From the NCBI GenBank assembly GCA_020698575.1, contig CM036244.1:12996534-13060533 (forward strand): a stretch of 64,000 bases of DNA, read 5' to 3'. The position numbers were made by a program, and so were the translations under genes. How positions within the stretch are numbered: position 1 is the first letter of the stretch; each line of letters opens with the position of its first letter. Positions 11,601-22,769 of the stretch are shown in pieces. The notes beneath the pieces were generated by a model. That model ran no database searches. It saw nothing but the letters and a program-made list of their open reading frames with translations, and was not told the DNA's origin. Source of the DNA: Bostrychus sinensis. Taxonomy: Eukaryota > Chordata > Actinopteri > Gobiiformes > Eleotridae.

Positions 11601-11799
11601 TTTCTAAACAGTTTTACCAGTATGTGTGCACAAGGCATTGCTATGGTTGGATAAAAATCGCAGCAGGTTTGTATTCATGGCACCATGCACGTGAACAGTC
11701 ATAGTTTTTAAAGACCAAAGTGATAAAAAAAAATAAAAATTCAGACGCAAATTTATAGACAGCAGTTGGTGCTAATTGTGTTTCTTTAAGACCTCTGAG

Positions 11800-12720
11800 G
11801 CCCACAAACTGAACTCTTTAATCAACTGCCTGTCGCAAAAAAGGCAGTAAAGTGACATTTGCTTGCAGTTAAATTCAGATAAAAGTGAGACGCTGATTAT
11901 TGCCCCAGATAGTGCTATTCTCAGCATTAAACAGCACCCAGGTGACCTGAGCCACTTGGCAAAACCTAACCTAAGAAATCTAGAAGTCATTTTAATGAGG
12001 CGATGTCTCTAGAGCATCACTCAAAACAGCTTTTAAAGAACTGCTGTTTACAACTTTGTAACATCTCTAAACTCAGATCTATGGTATCTAAAGATGCTTG
12101 TGTCTCCTCGCGATCAGACTACTGCAACAACTGTTCACTGGTCTGAATAAGAAAGAACTGACTCGTTTGCAGCTGGTTCTGAATTCTGCTGTGAGGCCTC
12201 TGACCTGCACAAATGGAAGAACCCACACCCCCACTTTATAGTGTCTTCATTGGCTTCCAGAATAAATTAAATCACTTACAGAATAAATCTTAAACTCTTG
12301 GTCCTGACCTTCAGAGCCTTACTCGGGCAGGCTCCTGTTTATATCTCAGACCTGATTCAGGCCTATACCTCCTCCCGAAGTCTGAGATCTTCAGATCAGA
12401 ACCTGTTGATGGTCCCTCGCACTCGTTTTAGGACTCGGGGACACAGATCTTTTCAAGCTGCGGCACCCAGACTCTGGAACAAGCTCCGACATTCTCTGCA
12501 CACCCTGGACACTATAGACACTTTTAAAAGGCAACATTATTTTACAAACAAGCTTTCTAGCTTCAGTGGGTCTAGGGCTGACTGCCTGATATTGTATTTT
12601 GCTATATTATGTACTTTAAAGTGTTTTTTGTATTGTATTTTATTATGTCTTTTTATTGTGAAGCACTTTTTGACTGTTGTCTGAGAAAGGTGCTATATAA
12701 ATAAAATTGACTTACCTACT
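11800..12720 (+). mobile_element. L2 LINE 3' third
   Basis: The plus strand carries the post-palm portion of an L2 reverse transcriptase, broken by frameshifts and stops from about 11830 to 12290. It is then open at 12298-12684. Blocks in order are ISDLIQAYTSSRSLRSS, NLLMVPRTRFRTRGHRSF and APRLWNKLRHSL. The 3' UTR ends GTGCTATATAAATAAAATTG with a CTTA-type tail near 12705-12725. Only the 3' third of an L2 is present. The endonuclease and the catalytic palm are missing, so it is inactive. Confidence 0.85.
12298..12684 (+). pseudogene. L2 ORF2 C-terminal fragment
   Basis: This open stretch of 128 codons belongs to the L2 above. Residues 1-75 hold the conserved C-terminal region (SDLIQAY, VPRTR, PRLWN). 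Residues after about 85 are hydrophobic and lie at or beyond the usual end of the ORF. The methionine at 12298 is internal to the original protein, not a start. Confidence 0.8.
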
Positions 12721-12811
12721 TACTTGTGGTGTTTCCTCTTTCTAATAATGTGTGGGGTTATAGGAAATCCTGGTGAGAAAATGTATCAGTGAGCTTACAA
12801 GTCAGTCATGT

Positions 12812-13671
12812 ATCATGAGCTTACAAAAGTATATACCCCCTCAAGTTAATGCTCTGTAGAACCACCTTCTGAAGGACTTTCAGCTCCAACTTTTCTAGGA
12901 TAAGTGTTTATGAGCTTGGTTCATAAAATCACTGGGATTTGTGCTCATCCTTCATATAAAAACAGCTCAAGTTCCTTCAGGTCGGATACATTGCACAGCA
13001 CAGTTTGAGTCATTTTCTTCAAATATTGTCCTGTGTTTAGCTCCATCCTTCATTATTTCAGTTCTGAGCAGTTTCCCAGTTTCCCTACCAATGACAAATA
13101 TCCCCACAGCAGGACACTGCCACCACCAGGCTTCACTTTAGAGAGGGGCCACAGTCAGGTGCTAGGTTTGTGCTACACATAGCATCTTTCATTAATGGCT
13201 CATTTTAACTGTATCTGGACAGAGGACCTTCTCGTGTTTGGGGAGTCTCCCACGTGCCTTTTGGCAAACACAAAACATGTTTCGTTATTATTTTCTTTAT
13301 GCAGTGCCCACTCCTCCCCACAGCCCAGCTCTGTGGAGAGTATGGTTCAGAGTGGTTCTGTGGACAGATACAACAGTCTCTGCTGTGGAGCTCTGCAGCT
13401 CTTTCAGGGTCACCTTTGGTCTTACTGTTGCCTCTCTAATGAATGCACTCCTTGCCCAGTTTGTGAGTTTTAGATGGTCCTCTTTAGGCAGGTTTGGCGT
13501 GGTTCTTTATCTTTTACCTTAAATTGTGTTTTGTGGCATAATGACAGTTGAATTGCAGTCAGACCAACCTTATCTAACTATTTCTATGACTTCTGAGGGT
13601 GAGTAACACTGGGTCTCATTTAGGGGCCTCTTTAAAAAGGGGGTACATACTTTTGCACACTTAAGTTTTCT

Positions 13672-13753
<82 letters not shown>

Positions 13754-13886
13754 CATTTTCATAGTTGTTGTCATGCGAAGTAAAGTGACTGACATAAACC
13801 TCTCAATGATCCATTTAAATTCCAGGTTGTAAGGCTACAATAAAGGAAAAATGCTAAGCGGGGTACATATTTTTGCTTGCCACTGT
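12812..13886 (-). mobile_element. Decayed Tc1-like transposon with IR/DR-type ends
   Basis: The right end GTACATATTTTTGCTTGCCA reads outward as a Tc1-type terminus beginning CAGTGGCAAGCAAAAATATG. A second copy, GGGGGTACATACTTTTGCA, lies about 220 bp inside, near 13640. The left end has AAAAGTATATACCCCCT near 12825. The doubled direct repeat matches the IR/DR architecture of Tc1 elements. Minus-strand remains of the transposase lie between about 13500 and 12830. These include the HTH region (FIREATV-like, 13380-13500) and a segment near 13100-13260, all with frameshifts. No intact catalytic triad can be read. Confidence 0.7.
13675..13752. repeat. (TA)39 microsatellite
   Basis: A 78-bp uninterrupted TA repeat between the inner and outer direct repeats of the Tc1-like right end. 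Confidence 0.95.
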
Positions 13887-13889
13887 ATG

Positions 13890-14684
13890 TAAATGATAAT
13901 ATATTTACCGTTATGGTGTATTTACCAGTATGGAAATCTAATTGCAAACCATATTGTGGCTGTCCTGACTCATCCACACTAAAATATGCAGAACATCTAT
14001 TTGCGTGTTTGTTTTGTTTAGTTTTGGAGAGCTGCCTTTTAAATAAAATCCCAAATCCATTTACCTCAAAGTCATCTTCATTTAGCAGAGCTGTTAGCGA
14101 CAACTGCCAATTTGTCTGGGCGCACGGCAGTCCTTGAGAAGAGTCACTTTCTTCATTACAAAGCCATTTGTTTAAAAATTGAAGAATGCATTTTCAGGAG
14201 CCCCCTGCGGTGTTCGCTAATGTAAGAGCTTCATTCTCATTTAGGCCCCTGTCATCTAGGACTCCAAGCTGTGAGTGTCCATGTCCAAGTCATGAGGAGT
14301 CACCAGAAGGTTAGCAGCAGCTCATCAGTCCGTAATAACTTTGTGACTGTTTTCCATCCTCCTTATATCTCTCATACACCATCTTAATGACTTTGTGCCT
14401 TTAAGCATTCATCAAAGCTGCAGATAATAAATCAACAGGATCACGACATGTCACCACAGCTGGAGGCTGAGGTTGTTTTTGTGACTGAACTCACACCAAC
14501 ACGACCAGAAACACGATGTCCCAGTGATCTTGGAGACCTCAGGGAAGACTTGTGACACTGTGGTTGTTGGAAAACATCACTAAGCACTTGAACACAACTT
14601 GCACACACTGTTCATACCTTTAGTTTAAAATTAAAAGACAACAAATCTTATCAAATGTAATGTTTATTCGTGGAATATCTTTAA
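13890..14684. other. Non-coding, possible conserved block
   Basis: Balanced-composition sequence with no recognised repeat. 14050-14560 looks non-repetitive, so a conserved regulatory element is possible but unproven. Confidence 0.35.
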
Positions 14685-15516
14685 AGGGCTATATTATGCT
14701 CTTTTGTGTGTCTTTAAAATTAATTTAGGTCACATCCAGATCAGCATCTCACGTTTTGTTGGTCAGAAAATGCAATTGTTATTGAAAAAAAAATTTGGGA
14801 GGAACTCGTCATTTGACTTTGACTGAGAAACGCTCAGATTAGGTCCCTGTCACTTTAAGAGCCCTCCCTCCCTGCTGTCTCTTCAGCGCTTCTCATAAAA
14901 ACAGATGCCGAGTGTTTTATGGTGGACTCATTTCAAAAGCAACAAAATGTCTGTCCTAAACTCAGTTTGCTCTTCTCGTGTTGCCATCTCCTCTGATGAG
15001 GGGCAGGAGGCTTTCAAACTCGTCTTTTGTGCTTGGACCAATTCCTCTCAAGTGTCTGTCAAATCTTGTTCCATGATTGGCGGTCGCTTCGGCAATGTCG
15101 CTCTACATTTGCATAAAGTTGACTTTAGTTCAACTCAAAAGTACGCTCAGATCGCTTCATTCACGTCAGTCGGTGCGTTCAGAATGCTTGTCGCCTCTGC
15201 GTACCAGCTTGCATAGGAAATAAATGGCTGCTGGTCGTCTCAGTCGCTCGAGTCGCTGTTGGTGTGACTCTACCATGAGTGTTATCCGCTGCGGTTCTGG
15301 GGTTGGGTTTGTTTGGTTCCTGTGGGGGAGATGTGAGCTGTAGCAGTGCTTCCTGAATGGGACTGGGCCTTGAGGGGGGAGGGGCGTAGTCAGGTGGAAA
15401 AAAGCAGACACCAGTGTAATGAAACAAAAACACGACTCCAGTTGTGTTTTTGATGAGGAAACAACATTAGAACATATTAAAAAGCTCAGAAAAGGCAATT
15501 TTGCATAATATAGACC
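14685..15516. mobile_element. TTTAA-family element, long copy
   Basis: TTTAA at 14680-14684 is followed by AGGGCTATATTATGC. The right end carries GCATAATATAGACC at about 15503-15516, its inverted partner. 15425-15480 matches the 46-kb copy (GACTCCAGTTGTGTTTT, GATGAGGAAACAAC). The inner part, about 15080-15290, is GC-richer and may be a second nested element. The frames at 14905-15216 and 15166-15498 show no known domain. Confidence 0.55.
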
Positions 15517-15551
15517 ATGAGTCCATTATTCATTCAGTCACATCTAAGGAT

Positions 15552-15735
15552 GGTGAGCTTCTTCTGTAGCCACAGCAGCCCTGGGGCAGACTGACAGAGA
15601 TGTAGCACACAATTCATTCATTCATTCATTCATTCATACACCAGTCCCACAGACAGTGGAGGGGTCTTGGCTAAAGACCCAACAGCAGTATGGACTAAAG
15701 GGAAGGGGGATCGAACCACCAACCTTCTGGTGAGT
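15552..15735 (+). repeat. tRNA-related SINE-family fragment
   Basis: GTAGCCACAGCAGCCCTGG with GGGGCAGACTGACAGAG is followed by an (ATTC)n tract at 15611-15638. Then comes GGATCGAACCACCAACCTTC, which contains the reverse complement of a B-box-like GGTTCGA. Same family as 11392, 29390 and 48740. Confidence 0.6.
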
Positions 15736-16872
15736 GGAATATCTCCCTCATTCATCTTCATTTCACCTCTTCCTGTTAGGGGTCATAGGGTCATTCAGTA
15801 GGGGCATCCATTGTTCAGAAAAAATATTATTATCAATAATAATAAAAAACTATATACTAAAATTAACAAAAGAATAATACTTTATCTGAACAATGGAGTG
15901 TAAGTTGGCTGTAAGATGAGTTTAAAAAAATATCTTAAGGGGTCCTATTGCCTTGAGTTTTTGCAGCATTTTTTTTTATAGTGTAGTCAGCCGTACTGAG
16001 GATAGAAACTCACAACCTTCTTGCTGAGCGCGTGCCAGTGTAAAACTTTAAAGCCCAATACACTGTACTCTAATAATAAACCTGTTCCTATATTAAAGGC
16101 CAAGTGCAAAAACATTCACACTCTGATCACATTTCTGACCCTTTTCAACACGACATATTCCAACGAGGAGCTTATGAACTTCACTAATGACCTGAAAAGA
16201 AAGTCGCACTGTTTCTTGTATTCGCTGCTGACACTGCAACAGCTTCCCACTTGCTCTAACACTAAAGAAAAGTCCCAGTTTCTCCCAGTATTTCATTAAA
16301 GTGTCATGGCGGCTGCCGTTGTCTGGTCTGCCCTGCCCTCGCTCTCCAACGTCCATTACTCTCAGCAGTAAGTCAGAGCTGTATCAGAGCAGCACTGATG
16401 TCACCCCTAATGGAGATTTCATTGTCACTACCAGGAACAGCTTTAGGCTCCGGCGAGCTTTCACGTGGCACTGACATCCAGCCAATTACACACTGTTTAT
16501 GAGTGCAATTAATTAAATGTAGAGGCTCTGACATGTGGTGTGAAGCGATTCCCTGCCCACAGTGTGCAGCGGAGGGCAGCGGAAAATAAAACGTTATTTA
16601 GTTGTCAACAGAGGTCAGTGGAGTGGGAAAAATGGATCCAGCACAAATATAAGGACTCAAATGCATTTTAAAGTTACTAGCAATAGCAAAAAGAGATTTC
16701 TATTAATGCAAAATGAAAATTGCAAAGTTAATTTATTAATCAGCTTCAGTCTTAACTTTTTAAAATGGCTTGTTTACCTCAACCAGTTCAGAAATAAAGT
16801 GTGTGCTGAGGTAAATGTTGACCTTGCAATGCCTTATGTTCTTTTTGTAGATTACAATCTAACGAAAAACAA
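15736..16872. other. Non-coding with a candidate conserved element
   Basis: No gene is recognised. The part at 16380-16560 is balanced and contains CAATTAATTAAATG, a dense homeodomain-type core, in non-repetitive surroundings. The frames at 16021-16299, 16093-16356 and 16562-16966 lack known domains. Confidence 0.4.
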
Positions 16873-16960
16873 CAGTGTTTCCCAATCAGGGGTATGTGGA
16901 CCTCTAGGGGTACGCGAGCACTTTATTTCAAAGACATTTTACAATTCTTCTTTTTTGTCT
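16873..16960 (+). mobile_element. hAT-like terminal fragment
   Basis: CAGTGTTTCCCAATCAGGGG and GGACCTCTAGGGGTACGCGA is the left end of a common fish hAT-type element. The right end is not found nearby, so the copy is truncated. Confidence 0.5.
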
Positions 16961-18291
16961 TTTTAGTAAATTTATTATAAGTTTAAGATGTCTTTGCCCT
17001 AGTAAACACAGATGTTATGTTGTGATTATAGGAGCAGCATTCTTTATGAGCATCTGCTGCAGTGGTGCAAGGTGAGGGGCCCCAGTGCAGGTTCTCAGTA
17101 GGGGCCCTAAAGTTTTGAAGCACATTGAGTAAATCTATAAGTCCACATATGCTGTATATATACTTTCAGGTAATAAAAGTGCACTGTAATAATTGTAAAG
17201 TCGACTAGTATTTGCTTTAAAATGCCAAAAATAAAATAAAATAAAATGAAAAATAAAAGCGTGAAGCATTAGGTAAATATTGTGAAGGAATTATCTATAT
17301 CATAATTTTTAACCTCAAGAAAGATCAGATTAGATCAGATAGTAGTGGCTGTAGTTGCTGCTGTGCTGTTACTTTCAGGAGTATTTTTAGCTAGTACTTT
17401 TGCTTTTGAGTACTTCTTCCACCTCTGCATATTACTTTGATCTCTTTGACACTTACACTTGTTCCTGCAGAGTGGCTTTTCTCTCTAATTATTCTTTGTT
17501 ATAGCACAGAATAATGTTGCTGTTGAACAAAGTGTGACCAAGATGCTGTGAATTATGGGTGAAGAGGAGCTAAAAATGGCTTCCTCTAAATCTCACCACT
17601 TAAATGTGCATATAGTTAATAAAATAACTACTTCTATCCATACCAGATGTATTCAGTTTCAACTACTATACCCCTGACTGATCCAAGAAATCAGCCAGCA
17701 CTCCCAATAAAATAGCTTTTGGTTTATTTTATATTTTTAGATGAATATAATAACAGAGTATGATAGCTTTAGTCCTATCCACACAGGTGCATTACTATTT
17801 ATTTTGTCTCTAGAGAAAAGCTTTATTTTTCCAAAATATACACCATTAGGATTGTTGCCCAAATACATTTTCTTTTATTAGCATTAAAATGATCACCACA
17901 TCAGTATACATCTGCATTATGTAATAAAAACACTATACAGTACGTCCCATATGCCCAGAGCTACCATTTACCCCTGATAGATTTGATATTCTGCTCCTTT
18001 AGGACCAATGTGAGCCAGAACTGAGCCAGGGCACAGAAATGAAATGGCAAAGTAGCAGAGAAAAGTAAAAGTGGTTCCCAAAGAAGAAAAATAGCTTTCA
18101 CAAATATAAATGACAGGAGAGCTCAGGACCAAAACAGTTTCCAAGAAATAAATATAATACAAATTATTAGAACATTTGAATCTAACCAGGTGTAAGTTTA
18201 AAAATGAAGTCTTAAGTTTAGGTCTTTCTTTCTTTCTTTTAATCTCAGGTGTCAAAAAAGTAGCATGCAAATCCACACATCATACTTTTTA
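16961..18291. other. Non-coding, nothing recognised
   Basis: AT-rich. An AAAAT repeat lies near 17229-17260. 17050-17110 carries a GGGGCCCCAGTGCAGG block reminiscent of TE termini, but too little remains to classify. No gene is supported. Confidence 0.45.
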
Positions 18292-18960
18292 AAGCACCTT
18301 TTCCAATCAAATTCAACTTCATAGAGCACTCAAAAACATCACAGTCGATCAAAGTGCATTGGTGTTAAAACATAACAAAGAATTGTAAATATACTACTGA
18401 CAAGCATGGGAAATTAACTGTAAAAGAAATAAAAACAACAGTCGTAGCAATAAAAACAGTAATAATCTATAGCAGAATAAAACACAATATCTCAAACTGT
18501 GTAAAAAGAGAAAAGATGTGTTTTAAGAGAGGACTTAAGGTGCAAATTCAGCTCATTCTGCAATTTGGGGACAGCAAAAAGAGTGGCCCCCTCCAAATAT
18601 CCTGATGAGAGCACGCAGGGGTGTAGGGCTGGAGCAGGTCGGACAGATACAGTGGGGCGAGACCATGGAAGCATTTAAAAGCAAATAAAAGAATATTAAA
18701 ATCAATACAAAAACAAACTGTTAGCCAGAGCTAGTTGCAGTCGGGCAAGTGATGCTGGGCTGAGCTTAACATGAAGTTTTGTGATAAAAGCATGAATTCA
18801 AATTTCAAAATTATGCTCATGAAGAAAGTGTTTAGCTTTGGGTAGTTGTCCAAGTTGAAAAAAGCTGGATTTGACCACTGAGCTAATCTGGGCATGAAGT
18901 TTCAGATCAGTGTCCCGTCTCACACCGAGGTTTGTCTCTGCAGGTTTCAAATATTGTCCT
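18292..18960 (-). repeat. Dispersed fish repeat, L2-like end
   Basis: The order is CACCTTTTCCAATCAAATTC, CATAGAGCACTC, a block around GTGTTTTAAGAGAGGACTTA, GGGTGTAGGGCTGGAGCAGG, and CACACCGAGGTTTGTCTC. It follows a repeat family common in teleosts. The same family is seen at 61643-61935. The orientation is inferred from the TATAGCACTTT-like end. The reverse-strand frame at 18674-18492 is not a gene. Confidence 0.5.
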
Positions 18961-20255
18961 AAGGGACCCCAAGACTTCTGACTTTTTTATAGGATATTCA
19001 ATTAAATTTATCATTTGATTTCCTCACCACTGCCTTTTCTTGCTTTATTGTGCTTTTGTTGTGCGTCAAAGACAGTTATGAAGTGGATTAATACACATCT
19101 TGTAATAATGTTATGACAAAACAGCAATTTGTGCACTCACAGTCAAGTGAAAGTTAAGTTATTTGTCAGAGTCTTGGGACATTTGAAGGTGTAACACCGA
19201 AACAAACTCCAGCCACCCATGACCACTAATGGGAATAAGCAGGAGAATGAATGAAAGTTAAGCTATATATCTTTTCTTTTTCTTTAATGGGCAAACAACA
19301 GATGCAGGCACAACATTTTCCATTTTCATGACACCAACCCAGACACAGAAAAACCTCGTTCACCACAGCCAGTTCAATTTGTCACTAAACACCTAAAAAA
19401 ACATTATAACTTCAGAAAATTGTCAAGTCAAAGTTAATTTCCTTGTTGGCTTAATAAAACCTTTCTTGAAAGCATGGGTGGCTAATGGTAATATTGGCAG
19501 CACTGGGAGCTGGCAGTCCTTGACCTAATATTAGAAATCTGTCCAAAAAGAAAACTCCTCAGTATAGAGACTGAAGAATTAAGGATTGGCTGTAAATATC
19601 TTTTCTTTAACTCATCATTATCTTGGTTTCATAACAGACAACAACAAGGACAAAAGATGGAGTAAATCAAGCATTTAGAGCGAATCAAAGCAGGCTGATT
19701 AAAGTGCAGTACAACAGAGGAAGTATGCATTGATAGATTATTGGCCGGAGGTTTGGGGACGCCACGGTTTATTGGAGATGCCCTCTCAGCAGAAGTGAGG
19801 TGACTTTTTCTTGGCCGTATGCATCATCGTCTTTAAGAAATCTGGCACAAAGCGGTCCCTGGCAAATCTGACTAATCTCCTCGTGTTTGGCACTTGTTTG
19901 CTCGATAAACGTCTCATTTCTCTGGCTCGGCTCCACCTCAGCCTTAAACAAACTTAAAGACTTTATTTTTATTTGCAGCTGGGTTCGGTCTCCCGCAGAC
20001 TGCTGTCAGAAAGCACTTTAATTTAAGCCTGCGTCCTTGGAGAAGAGACTCTGGGTAAATGCACTGGTGACTGATTTTGAGTGGCTGAAAGTTTAGCCGA
20101 ATCAATTTCCCTGTAAAAGAGTGGATCAATAGTTAGTTTGGGACTGGACTTAACTTTGCAGAGGAACTAGCATTTCCTATCAGCTTCTGGGTATAAAAAC
20201 ATATACGACTACTATATTTTGTCTTTCTTTTTTTGGCATTTGATGTATCACAATT
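18961..20255. other. Non-coding, SINE tail scrap and candidate conserved block
   Basis: 19204-19256 holds a short SINE/L2 tail (CTCCAGCCACCCATGACC, ending GAATGAATGA). 19640-20130 is balanced and non-repetitive and could be conserved. No coding exon is recognised. Confidence 0.4.
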
Positions 20256-20260
20256 TTTAA

Positions 20261-20430
20261 AGGTCCTATATTGTGCTTTTTTCAGGCTTTTTGAAATAGT
20301 TTTGGAGACCTTTACATTAGTATTTCACGTTTTATAACCTAAAGTAATGTATATGTACGGAAAACGTCGTCTTTGGGGTAGCTGTTACTTTGTCTTTGCA
20401 GAGAACACTTGGATTAAGTATCTGTCGCCT
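20261..20430 (-). mobile_element. TTTAA-family MITE fragment
   Basis: TTTAA (20256-20260) is followed by AGGTCCTATATTGTGC. The next 150 bp match the reverse complements of 3915-4068 and 50385-50545 (CAGGCTTTTTGAAATAG, ATTAGTATTTCACGTTTTAT). The right end is lost against the Tc1-like element. Confidence 0.55.
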
Positions 20431-20536
20431 CCTGCTGGCAAATGAGAGAAATAGACAGAGAATACAATAGAAAAATGTGATCTGATCTTCATCTGAGACA
20501 CAACAATGGACAAACAGTCTGCTTAAACTAATGCTG

Positions 20537-20540
<4 letters not shown>

Positions 20541-20592
<52 letters not shown>
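20541..20592. repeat. (TA)26 microsatellite
   Basis: A pure 52-bp TA repeat inside the left inverted repeat of the Tc1-like element. It yields an artefactual Ile-Tyr repeat in translation. Confidence 0.95.
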
Positions 20593-20595
<3 letters not shown>

Positions 20596-20641
20596 TGCAG
20601 TGCAACAGTGCAAGATTGAAAAAGTATGTGAACATTTGGAT

Positions 20642-22343
20642 TTAATAACTGGTTGATCCTCCTTTGGCAGCAATAACCTCAACCAAACGTTTTCTGTAGT
20701 GAAGATCAGACCTGCACAACACTGGGCCACTTCAGAAGGTGTATTTTCTTCTGTTGAAGCCATTCTGTTGGTGATTTGCTTCTGTGTTTTGAGTCAGTGT
20801 CCTGTTGCACCACCCATCCTCTGTTGAGCTTCAGTTGGTGGACAGATGGTCTTAAGTTTTTCTGCTCTGTTTGAATAAACTTGGGAATTAATTTTGCTGT
20901 TGATGATAGCAAGTTGTCCAGGCCCTGAGACAGCAAAGCAGCCCCAAACCATGATGCTCCCTCCACCATACTTCACAGTGGGGATGAGGTTTTGATGGTG
21001 GTGTGCTGTGCCTTTTTTTTCTCCACACATAGCGTTGTGTGTTTCTTCAAGACAACTCAGCTTAAGGCCTCGATACACCAAGGCGACTCCCAGACTGCCG
21101 CCGAAAAGATGGAGCGACAGCTCGTCTCTTCCCATCTCCTCTCGTTCCCTCCCGTTTCCTCACGTCGGATGACCTTTTTCCCTCTTCATACACAGAAGCA
21201 ACAGCCCACCTAAAGACCGTGTCTTGCACATGCGTGTGATGTAATTACCCCCCCAAAGCGGCAGATGGCGCTAGCCAGTGAACAAAGATAAACGGAAGTG
21301 ACACACTGTTTACGGAGTACATATGCATGTAGCGCGCCTTGGTCTGCCACTGTTCTCACCTTGTTCGAACATGGCCGGTTTGGACATTGTTTTGTGTGGA
21401 TTAGGTGCCAACAAGGAGAAGAAAGCGTTTGTTCTCCGAACAGTTCCGCGTGTTGGAGGGTCTTCTTATGCCAAATATACGGTGTCGAAACACAAATTAC
21501 CGGGACTGTATTTCGGTGGAGAACGGCTGATGGTCACACTGCGTTTCCTCACTACAGATAAGATCATTTTCGTGACATGTGTGGTGACAGTACGCTGCCA
21601 CAGTGGTGTTTTTGTTGTGGTTTTCGCCTCTCGTCACTCCGTCACTTCCGCTAAAATTCCCATGAGCTGATTGGCGCGGCAGCTGTAGTGCTAGGCCTAT
21701 CAGAGCGCTTCGTGCCAAAGACCAAAGACACCGATTCAACAAGGCCAATCGGCAGAAAACTAGTCAGACGGCCTCCGTCCTGGAGCGATGGGGGCTGACG
21801 GCGCATACATATCAAAAGGACGGAAATGAGCGACCTGGAAGAACCTTAAAGACGGCTTCAGATGGGCGATCGTTGCCTTGGTGTATGGAGGCCTTTAGGT
21901 TTCATCTGTCCACAGAATATTTTACAAGTAGTGCTGTGGAACATCCAAGTGCTATTTTGCAAATTTCAGATGTGCAGTGATGTTTATTTTCCCATGAAGT
22001 CCATTCTCCTATTGTAGATGTGTCAACAAAGATGTTAGCTTGTGCCAGAGATTTCTGTAAGTCTTTAGCTGACACTCAAGGATTCTTCTTGACCTCACTG
22101 AGCATTCTGTGCTGTGCTCTTGCAGTCGTCTTTACGGGATGACCACTCCTAGGGAGAGTAGCAGCAGTGCTGAACAATTTATATTAATAATAATAATAAT
22201 AATAAAAATTTATAGAGAATCTGTTGTACTGTGGACTTAAGAACATCAAGGCTCTTAGAGATACTTTTGTAACCCTTTCCAGCTTTATGCAAGTCAACAA
22301 TTCTTACTCGTAGGTCTTCTGAGAGCGCTTTTGTGCAAGGCGT
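20642..22343 (-). pseudogene. Tc1 transposase pseudogene, split in two
   Basis: The presumed start codon is ACG instead of ATG at 22343-22341. The N-terminal HTH region (22340-22100) is recognisable but broken, with an in-frame TGA at 22078-22076 and an ATT-rich insertion near 22182-22206. WTDET with the first catalytic Asp is encoded just before the insertion (about 21915-21898). After the PIF-like element the frame resumes with CLEETHNAMCGEKKGTAH and VKYGGGSIMVWGCFA, then QQDTDSKHRSK with the second Asp. The third catalytic region (the acidic residue about 34 positions on) is deleted: the sequence jumps from WPS directly to a C-terminal segment ending near 20642. It cannot be active. Confidence 0.88.
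21065..21894. mobile_element. PIF-Harbinger-like element inserted in Tc1
   Basis: The ends are inverted repeats AGGCCTCGATACACCAAGGC (left) and, in reverse complement, AGGCCTCCATACACCAAGGC (right). These extend 23 bp with two mismatches. A 3-bp target duplication TTA is at 21062-21064 and 21895-21897. Removing the 830 bp plus one TTA rejoins the Tc1 transposase. TWA duplications and such ends fit PIF-Harbinger. It is GC-richer than its host. The frames at 21298-21561 and 21323-21670 have no transposase motif I recognise, so it is probably non-autonomous. Confidence 0.85.
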
Positions 22344-22769
22344 GGTTAACATCAAGTAATGCTTCTTCAGAATGGCAAACTCAAAACTGGGGTGTGCTTA
22401 TTGGGCAGGGCCACTTTAACGCACATCTATACAATCTTCCCACGCTGATTGGACTCCAGGTTGGCTGACACCTAACTCCAATTAGCTCTTGAAGAAGTCA
22501 TTAGCCTAGGGGTTCACATACTTTTTCCATCCTGCACTGTGAATGTTTACATAATTGTTTTTTTGTTTTTTTGCAGCATTAGTTTAAGCAGACTCTGTTT
22601 GTCTATTGTTGTGACTTAGATGAAGATCAGATCACATTTTATGACCAAATCATGCAGAAATCCAAGTATTTCCAAAGAGTTCACTTACTTTTTCTTGCAA
22701 CTGTAGCTGGATTCAACAATGCAGCTACAAAGAGTCAAAAAGCAAGTGTAGACTTTGTGTCTTTCCCAA

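Larger units (their letters stand above)
20475..22706 (-). mobile_element. Tc1-like transposon carrying a nested PIF-like element
   Basis: Long inverted repeats flank it: 20475-20540 (TGATCTTCATCTGAGACACA) pairs with 22577-22645. Within each end lies a direct repeat of the form GAAAAAGTATGTGAAC, at 20617-20632, 22510-22535 and 22679-22706. The outermost end CAGTTGCAAGAAAAAGTAAG survives only on the right. This is the IR/DR layout of fish Tc1 elements. The transposase lies on the minus strand. An 830-bp insertion (21065-21894) and a (TA)26 tract (20541-20592) interrupt it. Confidence 0.88.

Noticed and set aside
14905..15498. Overlapping frames of 84-110 codons on both strands
   Set aside because: They lie inside a TTTAA-family element and show no domain.
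20332..20763. 143-codon reverse-strand frame with an Ile-Tyr repeat
   Set aside because: It is read through the (TA)26 tract and the end of a Tc1 element. No protein domain is present.
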